Notes: generated by a model from the sequence alone, not told the origin. A stretch of DNA of 64,000 nucleotides from Streptomyces sp. NBC_00178 (GCF_036206005.1 NZ_CP108143.1:806001-870000); one strand, 5' to 3'. Numbered from the stretch's first letter, positions 16,276 to 25,912 are shown. Translations and numbers: made by a program.

Positions 16276-16899
16276 GTGAAGGCTGTGCAGGCGATCTCGG
16301 GGATCAGGCGGTGGCGGGGCAATCCCGTGTGCCGGCCCACCGACCGTCATGAGGCATGGGTCGCGCTCGCCGCGCTGCTGATGATTTTCCTGGGGGCGCC
16401 GGTGCTCGGCTGGCTGGGCGGTTCGCTCACCGACGACGCGCTCCAGCAGTCGGTGCGGGCCCAGCAGGCTCAGCGTCATCTCACTCCCGCCGTCGTGGTC
16501 CGTAAGGCCTCCGGCACGTCCCGGTTCGCCCAGGACCCCGAATCGGCCGTCGTCACCGAGGACTCCAGCCGCACGTCCGTGGTGGCCGGCTGGCGTGCCC
16601 CGGACGGGACCGAGCGCACGGGCAAGGTGTCGACGACGTCCGCCGTCACGGAGCCGGGGACCAGGATCCGGATCTGGACGGACGAGCGGGGGCTCCCCGC
16701 GACGCGTCCCATGGACCCCGCCACGGCACGCACCCACGCCGTGCTGGCCGGGGTGGGAACCGCGCTGGTCGCCGCGGGTCTCACGGAAACGGCGCGGCGC
16801 CTCGTCGTATGGCGCATGATGCAACGGCGGTACACCAGACTGGACCGCGCCTGGGCCGAAGTCGGCCCCGACTGGGGCAGGACCGGCACGGGCAGCTGA
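16276..16899 (+). CDS. Rv1733c-family membrane protein
   Basis: About 207 aa. After a basic N-terminus (RRWRGNPVCRPTDRHEAW) comes a hydrophobic segment (~28-50). An extracytoplasmic region of about 100 residues with VVRKASGTSRF and WRAPDGTERTGKV follows, then a second hydrophobic segment (~155-175) and a cytoplasmic tail. This two-TM layout and the RWRxNP...TDRxEAW signature match the Rv1733c family, numerous in Streptomyces and of unknown function. GTG 16276 and GTG 16285 are both possible starts. Confidence 0.82.
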   Translation: MKAVQAISGIRRWRGNPVCRPTDRHEAWVALAALLMIFLGAPVLGWLGGSLTDDALQQSVRAQQAQRHLTPAVVVRKASGTSRFAQDPESAVVTEDSSRTSVVAGWRAPDGTERTGKVSTTSAVTEPGTRIRIWTDERGLPATRPMDPATARTHAVLAGVGTALVAAGLTETARRLVVWRMMQRRYTRLDRAWAEVGPDWGRTGTGS

Positions 16900-17103
16900 T
16901 CCCGGGGTGCACGCGGCCTCCGCACACGCTCGAACAGGACCCTTCGGCGGCCGACCAGTCAACTCGCACCCCTCGCGCGCGCTACGGTGGACCGGCCCGC
17001 CCGACTCCTCGGCAGGCGGGCCGGAGAGCCGGTCCGCCACGGGCGGCTCGGGCGGACGGCACGAGGCAGCGCACACGGCACGAGGTGGGGGCACAGCAGC
17101 ACC

Positions 17104-19548
17104 ATGGCACAGGGCACGGTCCAGGTGACGCACACCGGCACATCGCGATGGCGCCGCCGCACGGGCGAATACGCCTCCCTCAACGCCGCCCTGGAGGCCG
17201 CAGCGGACGGTGACGTCCTCACCGTCGCCCCCGGAACCTACCGGGAGAACCTCGTCGTCTCCCGCGCGGTGACCCTGCGCGGCCCCGAGGGGTCCGTGGG
17301 TTCCGTACGCATCGCTCCGGCGGACGGCGTCCCCCTGACCGTCCGCGCGTCCGCCGTCGTCCAGGATCTGCACGTGGAGGGCCAGGACTCGGCCGCCCCC
17401 GCGCTGCTCGTGGAGGAGGGCACGCCCGAACTGTCCGACCTGCGCATCGTGACCAGGTCGGCGGCCGGCCTGGAGGTGCGGGGGGCCGCCAGGCCCACGG
17501 TGCGGCGCTGCACCGTCGACAACCCCGCCGGCGTGGGCATCGCCGTACTCGACGGCGCCGGAGGGGTGTTCGAGGCGTGCGAGATCGTCTCGGCGGGGCA
17601 GTCGGGCATCTCGGTGCGCGACGGCGCGCATCCACGCCTGGAGCGCTGCCGTGTCCACCACTCCGGCGGCGCGGGACTGAGCGTGACCGGGGAGGGCAGC
17701 GCCCTGGAGGCGGTGGGCTGCGAGGTGTACGAGATCAAGGGCAGCGGGGTGCAGGTCACCTCGCGCGGCACCGCGCACCTCACGGACTGCACCGTGCACC
17801 GCACCTCGGCCGACGGCGTCACGCTGGACACCGACGCGGTACTCACGCTCGCCGACTGCGACATCCACGACATCCCGGAGAACGCGGTGGATCTGCGCTC
17901 CCGTTCGGTGCTGACCCTGACCCGGTCCACCGTGCGCAGGTTCGGCCGCAACGGCCTCTCGGTGTGGGACCCCGGCACCCGTGTCGACGCCAACCAGTGC
18001 GAGATCCACGACAGCACGGGCGACTATCCGGCGGTCTGGGTCAGTGACGGGGCGACGGTCATACTCGACTCGTGCCGCGTCCACGACGTGCCCGACGCCC
18101 TGTTCGTCCTCGACCGGGGCTCGCGCGCCGATGTCGTGGACAGCGACCTGTCGCAGATCCGCAACACCGCCGTCTCGGTCAGCGACGGGGCGACCGCGCA
18201 GCTCGACGACTGCCGCATCCGCGAGGCGTCCACCGGGGCGTGGTTCCGGGACCACGGCAGCGGGGGCACCCTGAACAACTGCACCATCGACGCGGCGCAG
18301 ACCGGTGTCATCGTCACCAAGGGCGCCGACCCCACGATCGAGCGGTGCACGGTCACCTCGCCGGCCGAGGCGGGGTTCTACGTGTCCGCGGAGGGCCGGG
18401 GCACCTTCGACAGCTGCCGGGTCACGGGCAGCGAGGGCTACGGCTTCCACGTGATGGACGGCTGCCGCTCGACCCTGACGCGGTGCCGCACCGAACGGTG
18501 CGCGCGCGGCGGTTACGAGTTCCCCGACGCCTCGGCCCACGGGGACGGAGCCGGCGGCCCGGTCGCCCAGGACTGCACCAGCGACGAGAGCGGTGTGCGC
18601 CCCGCCGCCGCTCCCCCGGTGCCCGCCGTGCTGACGGCGTCGCGTACGACGCCCGGACTGCTCGGAGCGATGCCCGGGCAGCGGACCACCGAGCCGGAGG
18701 CCGCTCCCACCGCCCCCGCCCCGCCCGCCGAACCGGTGCGCGACTCCGCCGCCGTCCTCGGCGAACTCGACGCGCTGGTGGGCCTGGACAGCGTGAAGCG
18801 GGAGGTGCGGGCCCTCACGGACATGATCGAGGTGGGCCGGCGCCGCCGGCTGGCCGGCCTGAAGGCGGCCTCGGTGCGCCGGCACCTGGTCTTCACCGGC
18901 TCGCCCGGCACCGGCAAGACCACGGTGGCCCGGCTCTACGGCGAGATCCTGGCCTCGCTCGGCGTCCTGGAGCACGGTCACCTGGTGGAGGTGTCGCGCG
19001 TCGACCTGGTCGGGGAGCACATCGGTTCCACGGCCATCCGCACGCAGGAGGCGTTCGACCGGGCCCGCGGCGGGGTCCTCTTCGTGGACGAGGCGTACGC
19101 GCTGTCGCCCGAGGACTCGGGCCGCGACTTCGGGCGGGAGGCCATCGACACCCTGGTGAAGCTGATGGAGGACCACCGCGACGCGGTGGTGGTGATCGTG
19201 GCCGGGTACACCCACGAGATGGAGCGCTTCCTCACCGTCAACCCCGGTGTGGCGTCCCGCTTCTCACGGACCATCACCTTCAGCGACTACCTGCCGGAGG
19301 AGCTGCTGCGGATCGTCGGGCAGCAGTCCGACGAGCACGAGTACACCCTGGCGGACGGCACCGGGGAAGCGCTGCTCAAGTACTTCACGGCGCTTCCCAA
19401 GGGGCCGGCCTTCGGCAACGGGCGGACGGCCCGTCAGACCTTCGAGGCGATGGTCGAGCGGCACGCGGGCCGGGTCGCCCAGCTCGCCGAGCCCAGCACC
19501 GACGACCTGACCATGCTCTATCCCGAGGACCTGCCCGAGCTGCCCTGA
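17104..19548 (+). CDS. Right-handed beta-helix protein fused to a CbxX/EccA-type AAA+ ATPase
   Basis: About 814 aa. Residues ~15-490 are a series of ~23-residue NosD/pectate-lyase-like rungs, recognisable by repeats such as PTVRRCTVDN, PRLERCRVHHSGGAGLSV and PTIERCTVTSP. A Pro/Ala-rich linker (~505-545) leads to an AAA+ domain (~550-814) of the CbxX/CfqX/EccA type. Its Walker A is GSPGTGKTT (~600), Walker B LFVDEAYAL (~658), sensor-1 region VVIVAGYTHEM, and arginine-finger region NPGVASRFSRTI. The ATG at 17104 begins the conserved MAQGTVQVT; an in-frame extension to 16987 is not credible. Such fusions occur in Streptomyces, but their job is unknown. The 3' end overlaps the convergent next gene by 31 bp. 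Confidence 0.9.
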   Translation: MAQGTVQVTHTGTSRWRRRTGEYASLNAALEAAADGDVLTVAPGTYRENLVVSRAVTLRGPEGSVGSVRIAPADGVPLTVRASAVVQDLHVEGQDSAAPALLVEEGTPELSDLRIVTRSAAGLEVRGAARPTVRRCTVDNPAGVGIAVLDGAGGVFEACEIVSAGQSGISVRDGAHPRLERCRVHHSGGAGLSVTGEGSALEAVGCEVYEIKGSGVQVTSRGTAHLTDCTVHRTSADGVTLDTDAVLTLADCDIHDIPENAVDLRSRSVLTLTRSTVRRFGRNGLSVWDPGTRVDANQCEIHDSTGDYPAVWVSDGATVILDSCRVHDVPDALFVLDRGSRADVVDSDLSQIRNTAVSVSDGATAQLDDCRIREASTGAWFRDHGSGGTLNNCTIDAAQTGVIVTKGADPTIERCTVTSPAEAGFYVSAEGRGTFDSCRVTGSEGYGFHVMDGCRSTLTRCRTERCARGGYEFPDASAHGDGAGGPVAQDCTSDESGVRPAAAPPVPAVLTASRTTPGLLGAMPGQRTTEPEAAPTAPAPPAEPVRDSAAVLGELDALVGLDSVKREVRALTDMIEVGRRRRLAGLKAASVRRHLVFTGSPGTGKTTVARLYGEILASLGVLEHGHLVEVSRVDLVGEHIGSTAIRTQEAFDRARGGVLFVDEAYALSPEDSGRDFGREAIDTLVKLMEDHRDAVVVIVAGYTHEMERFLTVNPGVASRFSRTITFSDYLPEELLRIVGQQSDEHEYTLADGTGEALLKYFTALPKGPAFGNGRTARQTFEAMVERHAGRVAQLAEPSTDDLTMLYPEDLPELP

Positions 19549-21974
19549 GCCTCGGCGCCGGCGTCCCGGGTGCCCGTCTGCTGGGGCACCACGGGTCCCA
19601 GCCGTTCCAGGAGTGCGGCCCGCTCCACGGCGAACACCGGGTCGGCCTGGTAGTCCGAGTGCCCCAGGATCGGTTCGGGGAGGGGGTGTTCGGGCGTACG
19701 GCCGTAGACCAGGGGGTCCCGCAGCGGGCCCAGGTCCACCTCGTGGCCCGGCCCCTCGTCGACGCGTACCGGGCCGCCGATCGGGTCCGTGGCGCGCCAG
19801 AGGTTGCGCCAGCAGTGCACGGAGGCGTGCAGCCCCTCCAGGGGCACCCGTCCGAAGTAGGCGGGGAACCAGCGGCCGTACAGGCGCTCGATCGGTGAGC
19901 CGTAGGTCAGCAGGGCGACCCGGCGCCTGGCCGTGCCGGGAAGCTGCCACACGGCAGCGGCGGCCAGCACACTGCCCTGCGAGTGGCCCGAGATGACGAG
20001 ACGCCCCCGGGTCCGCGCGGTCCACGCGCACATCCGGGACGCCAGATCCGGGACGGCGCGCTCGGCGTAGCAGGGCGGTGCGAAGGGGTGCGCGGCGCGT
20101 GGCCAGAAGGTACCGACGTCCCAGAGGATGCCGATGGTGCGCCGGGCCGACACGTCGCGGTACGCGCGACGTCCCCAGGTGACGAACAGTATGGCGCCGA
20201 AGCCGATCAGCCAGGATCCGGTGGCCTGGGCGGCTTCGGCCAGCGACTCCAGGAATGGACCGGCGTCGTCCATGGCCATGCCGGGGACCCGGCCGGTGAG
20301 CCAGGAACCGGCCACCGCTCCGACGCCCAGCAGCAGCGTGGCCCCGGAGAGCAGGCCCAGGATTCCGGGCGCCGAGTCCGTGAGGGCCGCCGTGGCCCTG
20401 ATCCGCGCGATCCGCCGGGTCCTGCCCGGGTCGGGGCGCGGCTCGCCGTACTCGGCTTCGATCGCGGGTCCCATCCGGCGGGTGTGCCGCAGGGTGCGGA
20501 CGGCCAGCCAGGTGAGGGGGACGAGCAGGAGCAGCAGGAGGACCGGGATGACCGACGCCTGCCAGCTGAGGAGCACGGGCGGGCCCGCTATCACCGAGCC
20601 CGCGCCCATCCCCGGGGTACCGGGGCCGTCGAGCCAGTCGGCGACGCGCTGGGAGACCCCGCCGCTCATCACCCCGCCGAGCGCGCAGGCCAGCATGGCG
20701 ACGGCCGGGCCGCCCAGGCCGCGCAGCGTGGTGCGCGGCTCGGGCCTGCGCCGGTGGAGCCGCAGGGCGACCGCCGCGAGGACGACGACGAGCAGGCCCT
20801 GGCCGAGGGTGAGGGCGCGGAAGGCCCACTCGCCGGGAAGCGTGCCGGAGGACACCCAGTCGGGGCGCGACCAGCCCGCGTAGGCCACCCCGGCCGCCAG
20901 CAGGGCCAGCGCGGTGCCGGGCAGGAACGTGGTGAGGGCCCGGTCCAGGCGGGTGTCGAGGCGCCGCTCGCTGCGCCCCCGGTGGCAGACCACCGCGATC
21001 ACGGTGAGCCCGCACAGGACGAGACCGGCCCGGAACAGCCCCCCGATCACCTCGGGCACGGGGCCGCCGGCGTCACGGTCGTGCCGGGCGGCGGCCTCGC
21101 CGACGGTCGCCGCGACCGTGAGGAACCCGGCCGCGGTGTGGGCGGCGCGGAGTCTGGCCACGAGGCGGCGGCCGTACCAGAAGCCGGGCCTGCCGAGAGC
21201 CGGGCGCGCCGGGGGTACGCCGGGGCGGGAATCCTGCCCGGTGTCCTCGGTGCCGTGCTCGTCCAGGTCCTCGTCGGCGGGTGCGTCGGTCCGGCCCGAC
21301 TCGTCCGGCAGGAGCGGGCGCTGTGACTCGTAGGCACTCCAGGTGCGGTTGGACAGGTACCAGAGGAGGCCTACCAGGGCCGCGGGCACCGCCGCGGCGA
21401 CGGCGAGCCTGCGGCCGGGCTGGGAGAACCATCCGTCCCGCCGGGTGGACAGGAACCCGAGCCAGGAGCGCTGCCCCGAGCAGCCGGGCGTCCCGGCGCA
21501 CTGCCAGGCCACCAGGTCGAGGGCGACCTCGCAGGCCGCGGCGGTGAGCAGCACGGTGAGGCTGAGCGCGATCAGACGCACCACGAGCCCGTACAGCCGG
21601 ACCGTCCGGGGGCTCCCCTGCGAGGAGGGACGCATCCAGTGGGCGAGGTTGACCACCATGAACGGCAGGAGCAGCAGCCACAGGGCCCTGGAGCCGTTGC
21701 CCGACGTGAGGTTGGACCAGCAGTAGGCCTCGGCGACGGGGCCCTCCCGGTGGCGCTCCGGGTGCTGCTCGGCGGCGACGTCCTCGGTGCGCCGGTGGAT
21801 CGCCGCCGTGGCGTCACCGGTGATCCGGGTCGTGCGCGGGTCGCCGAGCATCTCCTGCGGGGTGGTCCCGCCGACGCCGTGGACGAGCAGTTCCAGTGCG
21901 GCGGCCCCGCTCGGGGCGGCGTGGGGGTCAGGGGCCAATTGCGGTGACTCGCTCTCTGGTTCCGGGCGCCTCAC
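19518..21974 (-). CDS. Integral membrane protein with split alpha/beta-hydrolase domain
   Basis: 818 aa. Close to the N-terminus (~30-40) is LLVHGVGGTTPQEML, which looks like the first strand and oxyanion-hole HG of an alpha/beta-hydrolase. Around 10 hydrophobic segments follow between residues ~85 and ~600. The nucleophile elbow VISGHSQGSV appears only near residue 662. Downstream LGHSDYQADP offers a candidate catalytic His. The hydrolase core thus seems to be interrupted by a large membrane domain. It is probably a membrane lipase/esterase-like enzyme; the substrate is unknown. Its last 31 bp overlap the end of the convergent beta-helix/AAA gene. Confidence 0.82.
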   Translation of the reverse strand: MRRPEPESESPQLAPDPHAAPSGAAALELLVHGVGGTTPQEMLGDPRTTRITGDATAAIHRRTEDVAAEQHPERHREGPVAEAYCWSNLTSGNGSRALWLLLLPFMVVNLAHWMRPSSQGSPRTVRLYGLVVRLIALSLTVLLTAAACEVALDLVAWQCAGTPGCSGQRSWLGFLSTRRDGWFSQPGRRLAVAAAVPAALVGLLWYLSNRTWSAYESQRPLLPDESGRTDAPADEDLDEHGTEDTGQDSRPGVPPARPALGRPGFWYGRRLVARLRAAHTAAGFLTVAATVGEAAARHDRDAGGPVPEVIGGLFRAGLVLCGLTVIAVVCHRGRSERRLDTRLDRALTTFLPGTALALLAAGVAYAGWSRPDWVSSGTLPGEWAFRALTLGQGLLVVVLAAVALRLHRRRPEPRTTLRGLGGPAVAMLACALGGVMSGGVSQRVADWLDGPGTPGMGAGSVIAGPPVLLSWQASVIPVLLLLLLVPLTWLAVRTLRHTRRMGPAIEAEYGEPRPDPGRTRRIARIRATAALTDSAPGILGLLSGATLLLGVGAVAGSWLTGRVPGMAMDDAGPFLESLAEAAQATGSWLIGFGAILFVTWGRRAYRDVSARRTIGILWDVGTFWPRAAHPFAPPCYAERAVPDLASRMCAWTARTRGRLVISGHSQGSVLAAAAVWQLPGTARRRVALLTYGSPIERLYGRWFPAYFGRVPLEGLHASVHCWRNLWRATDPIGGPVRVDEGPGHEVDLGPLRDPLVYGRTPEHPLPEPILGHSDYQADPVFAVERAALLERLGPVVPQQTGTRDAGAEAQGSSGRSSG

Positions 21975-22162
21975 GGCGACGGGAAGGGGCGTGAGGGGCC
22001 GCGCCCTGATGCGCGGTCACCACCATCCCGGATGCATGGTTCCCGCCGCACCGCTCACCGAATCTCCCCGGTGCCCCGCCCCGCGGGTGTGCGTGGCAGG
22101 ATGAGGGCGTCCCGCAGGCCGCTGCCGGACCGTTCGGACAGAGGGAAGGGCCGGTCCCGGCG

Positions 22163-22984
22163 TTGAGCGAGAACCAGAACCTGCTCGCGGAGCAGCGGCG
22201 TGCGCTCATCCTCGACGACGTGCGCAGGCGTGGCGGGGTCCGGGTCAACGAGCTGACCCGCAAGCTGAGCGTCTCCGACATGACCATCCGCCGGGACCTG
22301 GACGCGCTGGCGCGTCAGGGGGTCATCGAGAAGGTGCACGGCGGTGCCGTGCCGGTCGTCGAGGCGAGCACGCACGAGCCCGGTTTCGAGGCGAAGTCGA
22401 CGCTGGAGCTCAGCGCCAAGGAGGACATCGCGCGTGCCGCGGCCGCCATGGCCGCGCCCGGCAGCGCGATCGCGCTCTCCGGTGGTACGACCACGTTCGC
22501 CCTGGCCGCGCATCTCGTGGACGTACCGGGTCTGACCGTCGTGACGAACTCGGTCCGGGTCGCCGACGTGTTCCACAGCGCGCAGCGGCCGACGGCGGCG
22601 GGCGGTGCGCGGGCCGGTGCGGCCACGGTGGTGCTGACCGGCGGGGTGCGTACGCCCTCGGACTCGCTGGTCGGGCCGGTCGCGGACCGCGCGATCGGCT
22701 CCCTGCACTTCGACGTCCTGTTCCTCGGTGTGCACGGGATCTCCGTCGAGGCGGGTCTTTCGACGCCGAACCTCGCGGAGGCCGAGACCAACCGGCGCTT
22801 CGTGCGGGCGGCCCGGCGGGTCGTGGTGGTGGCCGACCACACCAAGTGGGGCACGGTGGGGCTGAGTTCCTTCGCGGCTCTCGACGAGGTGGACGCGTTC
22901 GTCACGGACGCGGGCCTGCCGGACGACCTCCGCCAGGAGATCGAGGAGCACCTTCCGGGGCTCGTGGTGGCGGACGGGGAGTAG
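22163..22984 (+). CDS. DeoR-family transcriptional regulator
   Basis: 273 aa. N-terminal HTH (~10-65) with VNELTRKLSVSDMTIRRDL and VIEKVHGGAVPV, the DeoR hallmark. The C-terminal sugar-phosphate-sensing domain (~80-255) has ALSGGTTTFALA, LTGGVR, GVHGIS and VVADHTKWG. Such repressors respond to phosphorylated sugars or nucleosides. The start is TTG at 22163 (MSENQNLLAEQRR), a sequence I recall as conserved; the RBS is distant. No sugar-catabolic operon adjoins it, so its target is likely elsewhere or itself. Confidence 0.9.
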   Translation: MSENQNLLAEQRRALILDDVRRRGGVRVNELTRKLSVSDMTIRRDLDALARQGVIEKVHGGAVPVVEASTHEPGFEAKSTLELSAKEDIARAAAAMAAPGSAIALSGGTTTFALAAHLVDVPGLTVVTNSVRVADVFHSAQRPTAAGGARAGAATVVLTGGVRTPSDSLVGPVADRAIGSLHFDVLFLGVHGISVEAGLSTPNLAEAETNRRFVRAARRVVVVADHTKWGTVGLSSFAALDEVDAFVTDAGLPDDLRQEIEEHLPGLVVADGE

Positions 22985-23053
22985 GTCCGCCACGACGGGC
23001 CCCGGATCCTCCGCTCCCCGCCTCCCGGGCGCCGGACGTCCTAGGATCGGGGC

Positions 23054-23488
23054 GTGGCCGTATTCCGCATCGAGCGCTCCTCGCCCCTGCCCGCCTCCGA
23101 GGCGTGGCGGCGGGTGACGGACTGGGAGCGGCACGGCGACACGGTTCCGTTCACCTCGGTCACCGTCCCGACGGGGCCGCACACACGGGCCGGCACGGTC
23201 TTCGTCGCCCGCACCGGCCTGGGGCCGCTGGGCTTCGACGATCCGATGGAGGTGGTCCGGTGGACCCCTCCGGCGGCCGGCCGCGCGGGCCTGTGCCGGC
23301 TGGAGAAGCGGGGTTCCCTGGTGCGTGGCCAGGCTTCGATCGACGTGTACCCGACGGGCTCGGGCTCCCATGTGATCTGGGTCGAGGAACTGCGGGTACG
23401 ACTGCTGCCCCGCTGGGCGGATCCGGTGCTGGCCGGTGCGGGACGCCGGGTCTTCGGGCGGGCCCTGCGCATGCTGCTCGACGACTGA
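23054..23488 (+). CDS. SRPBCC (START-like) family protein
   Basis: 144 aa with the START/Bet v1-like pattern: VFRIERSSPLPASEAW at the start, WERHGDTVPFT, VWVEEL-type strand (HVIWVEELRV) and a long C-terminal helix with AGRRVFGRALRMLL. Such proteins bind hydrophobic ligands. The GTG at 23054 follows TAGGAT (23042-23047) by six bases, so the message is probably leaderless. It ends about 95 bp before the PP2C gene. Confidence 0.82.
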   Translation: MAVFRIERSSPLPASEAWRRVTDWERHGDTVPFTSVTVPTGPHTRAGTVFVARTGLGPLGFDDPMEVVRWTPPAAGRAGLCRLEKRGSLVRGQASIDVYPTGSGSHVIWVEELRVRLLPRWADPVLAGAGRRVFGRALRMLLDD

Positions 23489-23581
23489 CCGCTCCCCCGG
23501 CGCCCCGGCCTGCGGGTGTACCGGGCCCCGGGCCGTCCTCCACGAGGGGCGGTACGGGGGCCGGTGAGGTATCCCGGACTC

Positions 23582-24718
23582 ATGGGCTTGTGGCAGTGGA
23601 TCGACGGCCTGCGGGACGGCGACCGGCCGAGCAGGGCGCTCGTCGCGGTGCCGTTCGTCCTGATCGCCGTGGTGACCGTCGTCGACGTCAACGTTCCGCC
23701 GGAGGTGCACCTCGGGCCGTTCCTCGTGGCGGCCCCGGCGCTCACGGCGTCGTTCGCCGGACCGCGGCTGACGGCCGTCGTCGGCGCGGTCGCGGTGCTG
23801 GCCCAGGCGATCGTGGCCGTCAGCCGGTCCAGCATCACCGACCTGAACCACATGTACCAGATCGTCGCCCTGTTCCTGATCTCGGCGATCGTGACGTTCT
23901 TCGCCCACCTGCGGGTGCGCAACGCGGCGGAGATGGTGAGGCTGCGGACCGTGGCCGAGGCGGCTCAGCGCAGTGTGCTGAGGCCGCTGCCCGTGCGCAG
24001 CGGACCGTTGCGCCTCGCCTCCGTCTATCTGGCGGCCGAGGAAGGGGCCCAGCTCGGGGGCGACCTCTACGCGGCCGCGCGGACGGAGCGGGGGACGCGC
24101 CTGATCATCGGTGACGTGCGCGGCAAGGGGCTCGACGCGATCAGCGGGGCCGCGGGGGTGCTGGGCGCCTTCCGGGCGCTGGCCCGCCAGGAGGAGCACC
24201 TGCCCGACCTGGTCGCGCGCCTGGAGACCGCTGTCGCGGCCCACCGGATCGACTCGCTGAACGAGAGCGACGACCGGTCGGAGGAGCACGACATCGCCGA
24301 GTCCTTCGTGACGGCCGCCGTCCTCGACGTCTCCGACGCGGGCGACGGTCTGCGGCTCGTCAGCTGCGGGCACCCGCCGCCGCTGCTGCTGCGGCAGGGC
24401 GGGGTGCGGGCGCTGCACGCGTCCGAACCGGGTCCGCCGCTCGGAGTCGGGCCCTTGGCGGGGGCCCGCCCCACGGAGGACGTGTTCGCCTTCCGCCCCG
24501 GCGACATGCTGCTGCTGTACACCGACGGGGTCACCGAGGCGCGGGACGCCTCCGGGCGCTTCTACCCGCTCGCCGAGCGGGCGGCCTCGTGGACCGGCCT
24601 CGGCCCCGAGCACCTGCTGGAGCGGGTGTGCCGGGACCTGCTGCGGTACGCCGGCGGGCACCTCGGCGACGACGCGGCCCTCGTCGCCGTCCAGCGGCTC
24701 CCCGGCCGCCCCGGCTGA
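23582..24718 (+). CDS. Membrane-anchored PP2C-family serine phosphatase (SpoIIE type)
   Basis: About 378 aa. Three or four hydrophobic segments (~15-115) precede a short linker and a SpoIIE/PP2C domain (~145-375) with GGDLYAAART, IIGDVRGKGLDA, VSCGHPPPLLL and LLYTDGVTEARD. It likely dephosphorylates an anti-sigma-factor antagonist. ATG 23582 begins MGLWQWIDG and has GGTGAGG about 12 bases upstream; a GTG at 23564 (VRYPGL) with GGGGG in front is an equally usable start. No cognate anti-sigma gene adjoins it; the nearest HATPase is at 26.8 kb. Confidence 0.88.
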   Translation: MGLWQWIDGLRDGDRPSRALVAVPFVLIAVVTVVDVNVPPEVHLGPFLVAAPALTASFAGPRLTAVVGAVAVLAQAIVAVSRSSITDLNHMYQIVALFLISAIVTFFAHLRVRNAAEMVRLRTVAEAAQRSVLRPLPVRSGPLRLASVYLAAEEGAQLGGDLYAAARTERGTRLIIGDVRGKGLDAISGAAGVLGAFRALARQEEHLPDLVARLETAVAAHRIDSLNESDDRSEEHDIAESFVTAAVLDVSDAGDGLRLVSCGHPPPLLLRQGGVRALHASEPGPPLGVGPLAGARPTEDVFAFRPGDMLLLYTDGVTEARDASGRFYPLAERAASWTGLGPEHLLERVCRDLLRYAGGHLGDDAALVAVQRLPGRPG

Positions 24719-24778
24719 CCGCACCCCCGCGGCAGGCCGGCACGGGGGCCCGCACGCCGGATCAGGCGGGCCGGCGGA

Positions 24779-25912
24779 TCAGGCGGGCCAGCCGCCGGTG
24801 GCCAGGAAGTGGTCGATCGTCTCCGTGTACGGCCGGATGTCCATGTCCTGATCGCCGAGCCACGAATCGGAGTAGTACTTGTCGAGGTAGCGCTCGCCGG
24901 GGTCGCAGAAGAGTGTGACGACGCTGCCGGTGCTGCCCCGTGCGACCATCTCGGCCACCAGCCTGAACGCGCTCCAGAGCCCGGTTCCCGTGGAACCTCC
25001 GGCCTTGCGCCCGATGGTGCGCTCCAGCACCCGGACCGCGGCGACGCTCGCCGCGTCGGGCACCTTCATCATCCGGTCGATGGCGCCGGGCACGAAGCTC
25101 GGTTCCATCCGGGGCCGGCCGATGCCCTCGATGCGTGAACCCCGGTCGCTCGTGGCCAGTTGGTCGTGCCGGGTCCAGCCGTCGAAGAAGCAGGAGTTCT
25201 CCGGGTCGGGCACGCAGATGCGCGTGTCGTACTGCATGTAGCGGACGTAGCGCCCGATGGTCGCGGACGTGCCGCCGGTCCCGGCGGTGGCGACGATCCA
25301 GGCGGGCTCCGGATAGCGTTCCATCCGCAGTTGCTGGTAGATGGACTCGGCGATGTTGTTGTTGCCCCGCCAGTCGGTGGCGCGCTCGGCGTAGGTGAAC
25401 TGGTCCATGTAGTGCCCGCCGGTCTCGGCGGCCAGCGCCGCCGACTCCTCGTACAGCCGGCGGGCGTCGTCGACGAAGTGGCACTGCCCGCCGTGGAATT
25501 CGATCAGGCGGCACTTCTCGGGACTGGTGGTCCGCGGCATCACCGCGACGAACGGCACGCCGATCAGTTTGGCGAAGTACGCCTCCGAGACGGCGGTCGA
25601 GCCGCTGGACGCCTCGATGACCGGCTTGCCCTTGCGGATCCAGCCGTTGCAGAGCCCGTAGAGGAACAGCGACCTCGCCAGCCGGTGCTTGAGGCTGCCG
25701 GTGGGGTGCGTCGACTCGTCCTTGAGGTAGAGGTCGATGTTCCAGTGCTCCGGCAGCGGGAAGCGCAGGAGGTGGGTGTCCGCCGAACGGTTGGCGTCGG
25801 CCTGGACCTTGCGCACGGCTTCCTTGAGCCACGTCCGGTAGTCGGGGTCACTGCGGTCGGTGTCCACGGTCGCCATGACGCCACCGTCCGTTCTCGGCTC
25901 ACTGGTGTCCAT
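24779..25912 (-). CDS. PLP-dependent cysteine synthase-family enzyme, Cds1-like L-cysteine desulfhydrase
   Basis: About 377 aa. Fold-type II PLP enzyme: the PLP lysine lies in [12 protein letters not shown] (~75), substrate loop [12 protein letters not shown], and the glycine-rich phosphate site [12 protein letters not shown]. The long inserts and the [10 protein letters not shown] segment fit the mycobacterial Rv3684/Cds1-type cysteine desulfhydrase subgroup rather than CysK. Start ATG 25912 ([11 protein letters not shown]) has an excellent RBS, AAGGAGA, eight bases ahead. Role: release of sulfide and pyruvate from cysteine (family knowledge, not proven here). Confidence 0.85.
   Translation of the reverse strand: MDTSEPRTDGGVMATVDTDRSDPDYRTWLKEAVRKVQADANRSADTHLLRFPLPEHWNIDLYLKDESTHPTGSLKHRLARSLFLYGLCNGWIRKGKPVIEASSGSTAVSEAYFAKLIGVPFVAVMPRTTSPEKCRLIEFHGGQCHFVDDARRLYEESAALAAETGGHYMDQFTYAERATDWRGNNNIAESIYQQLRMERYPEPAWIVATAGTGGTSATIGRYVRYMQYDTRICVPDPENSCFFDGWTRHDQLATSDRGSRIEGIGRPRMEPSFVPGAIDRMMKVPDAASVAAVRVLERTIGRKAGGSTGTGLWSAFRLVAEMVARGSTGSVVTLFCDPGERYLDKYYSDSWLGDQDMDIRPYTETIDHFLATGGWPA

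Noticed and set aside
16048..19215. 1055-codon minus-strand open frame
   Set aside because: Antisense to the beta-helix/AAA gene and the MOSC and Rv1733c genes; composition is typical of a shadow frame.
22055..24724. 889-codon minus-strand open frame
   Set aside because: Antisense to DeoR, SRPBCC and PP2C genes; no family resemblance.
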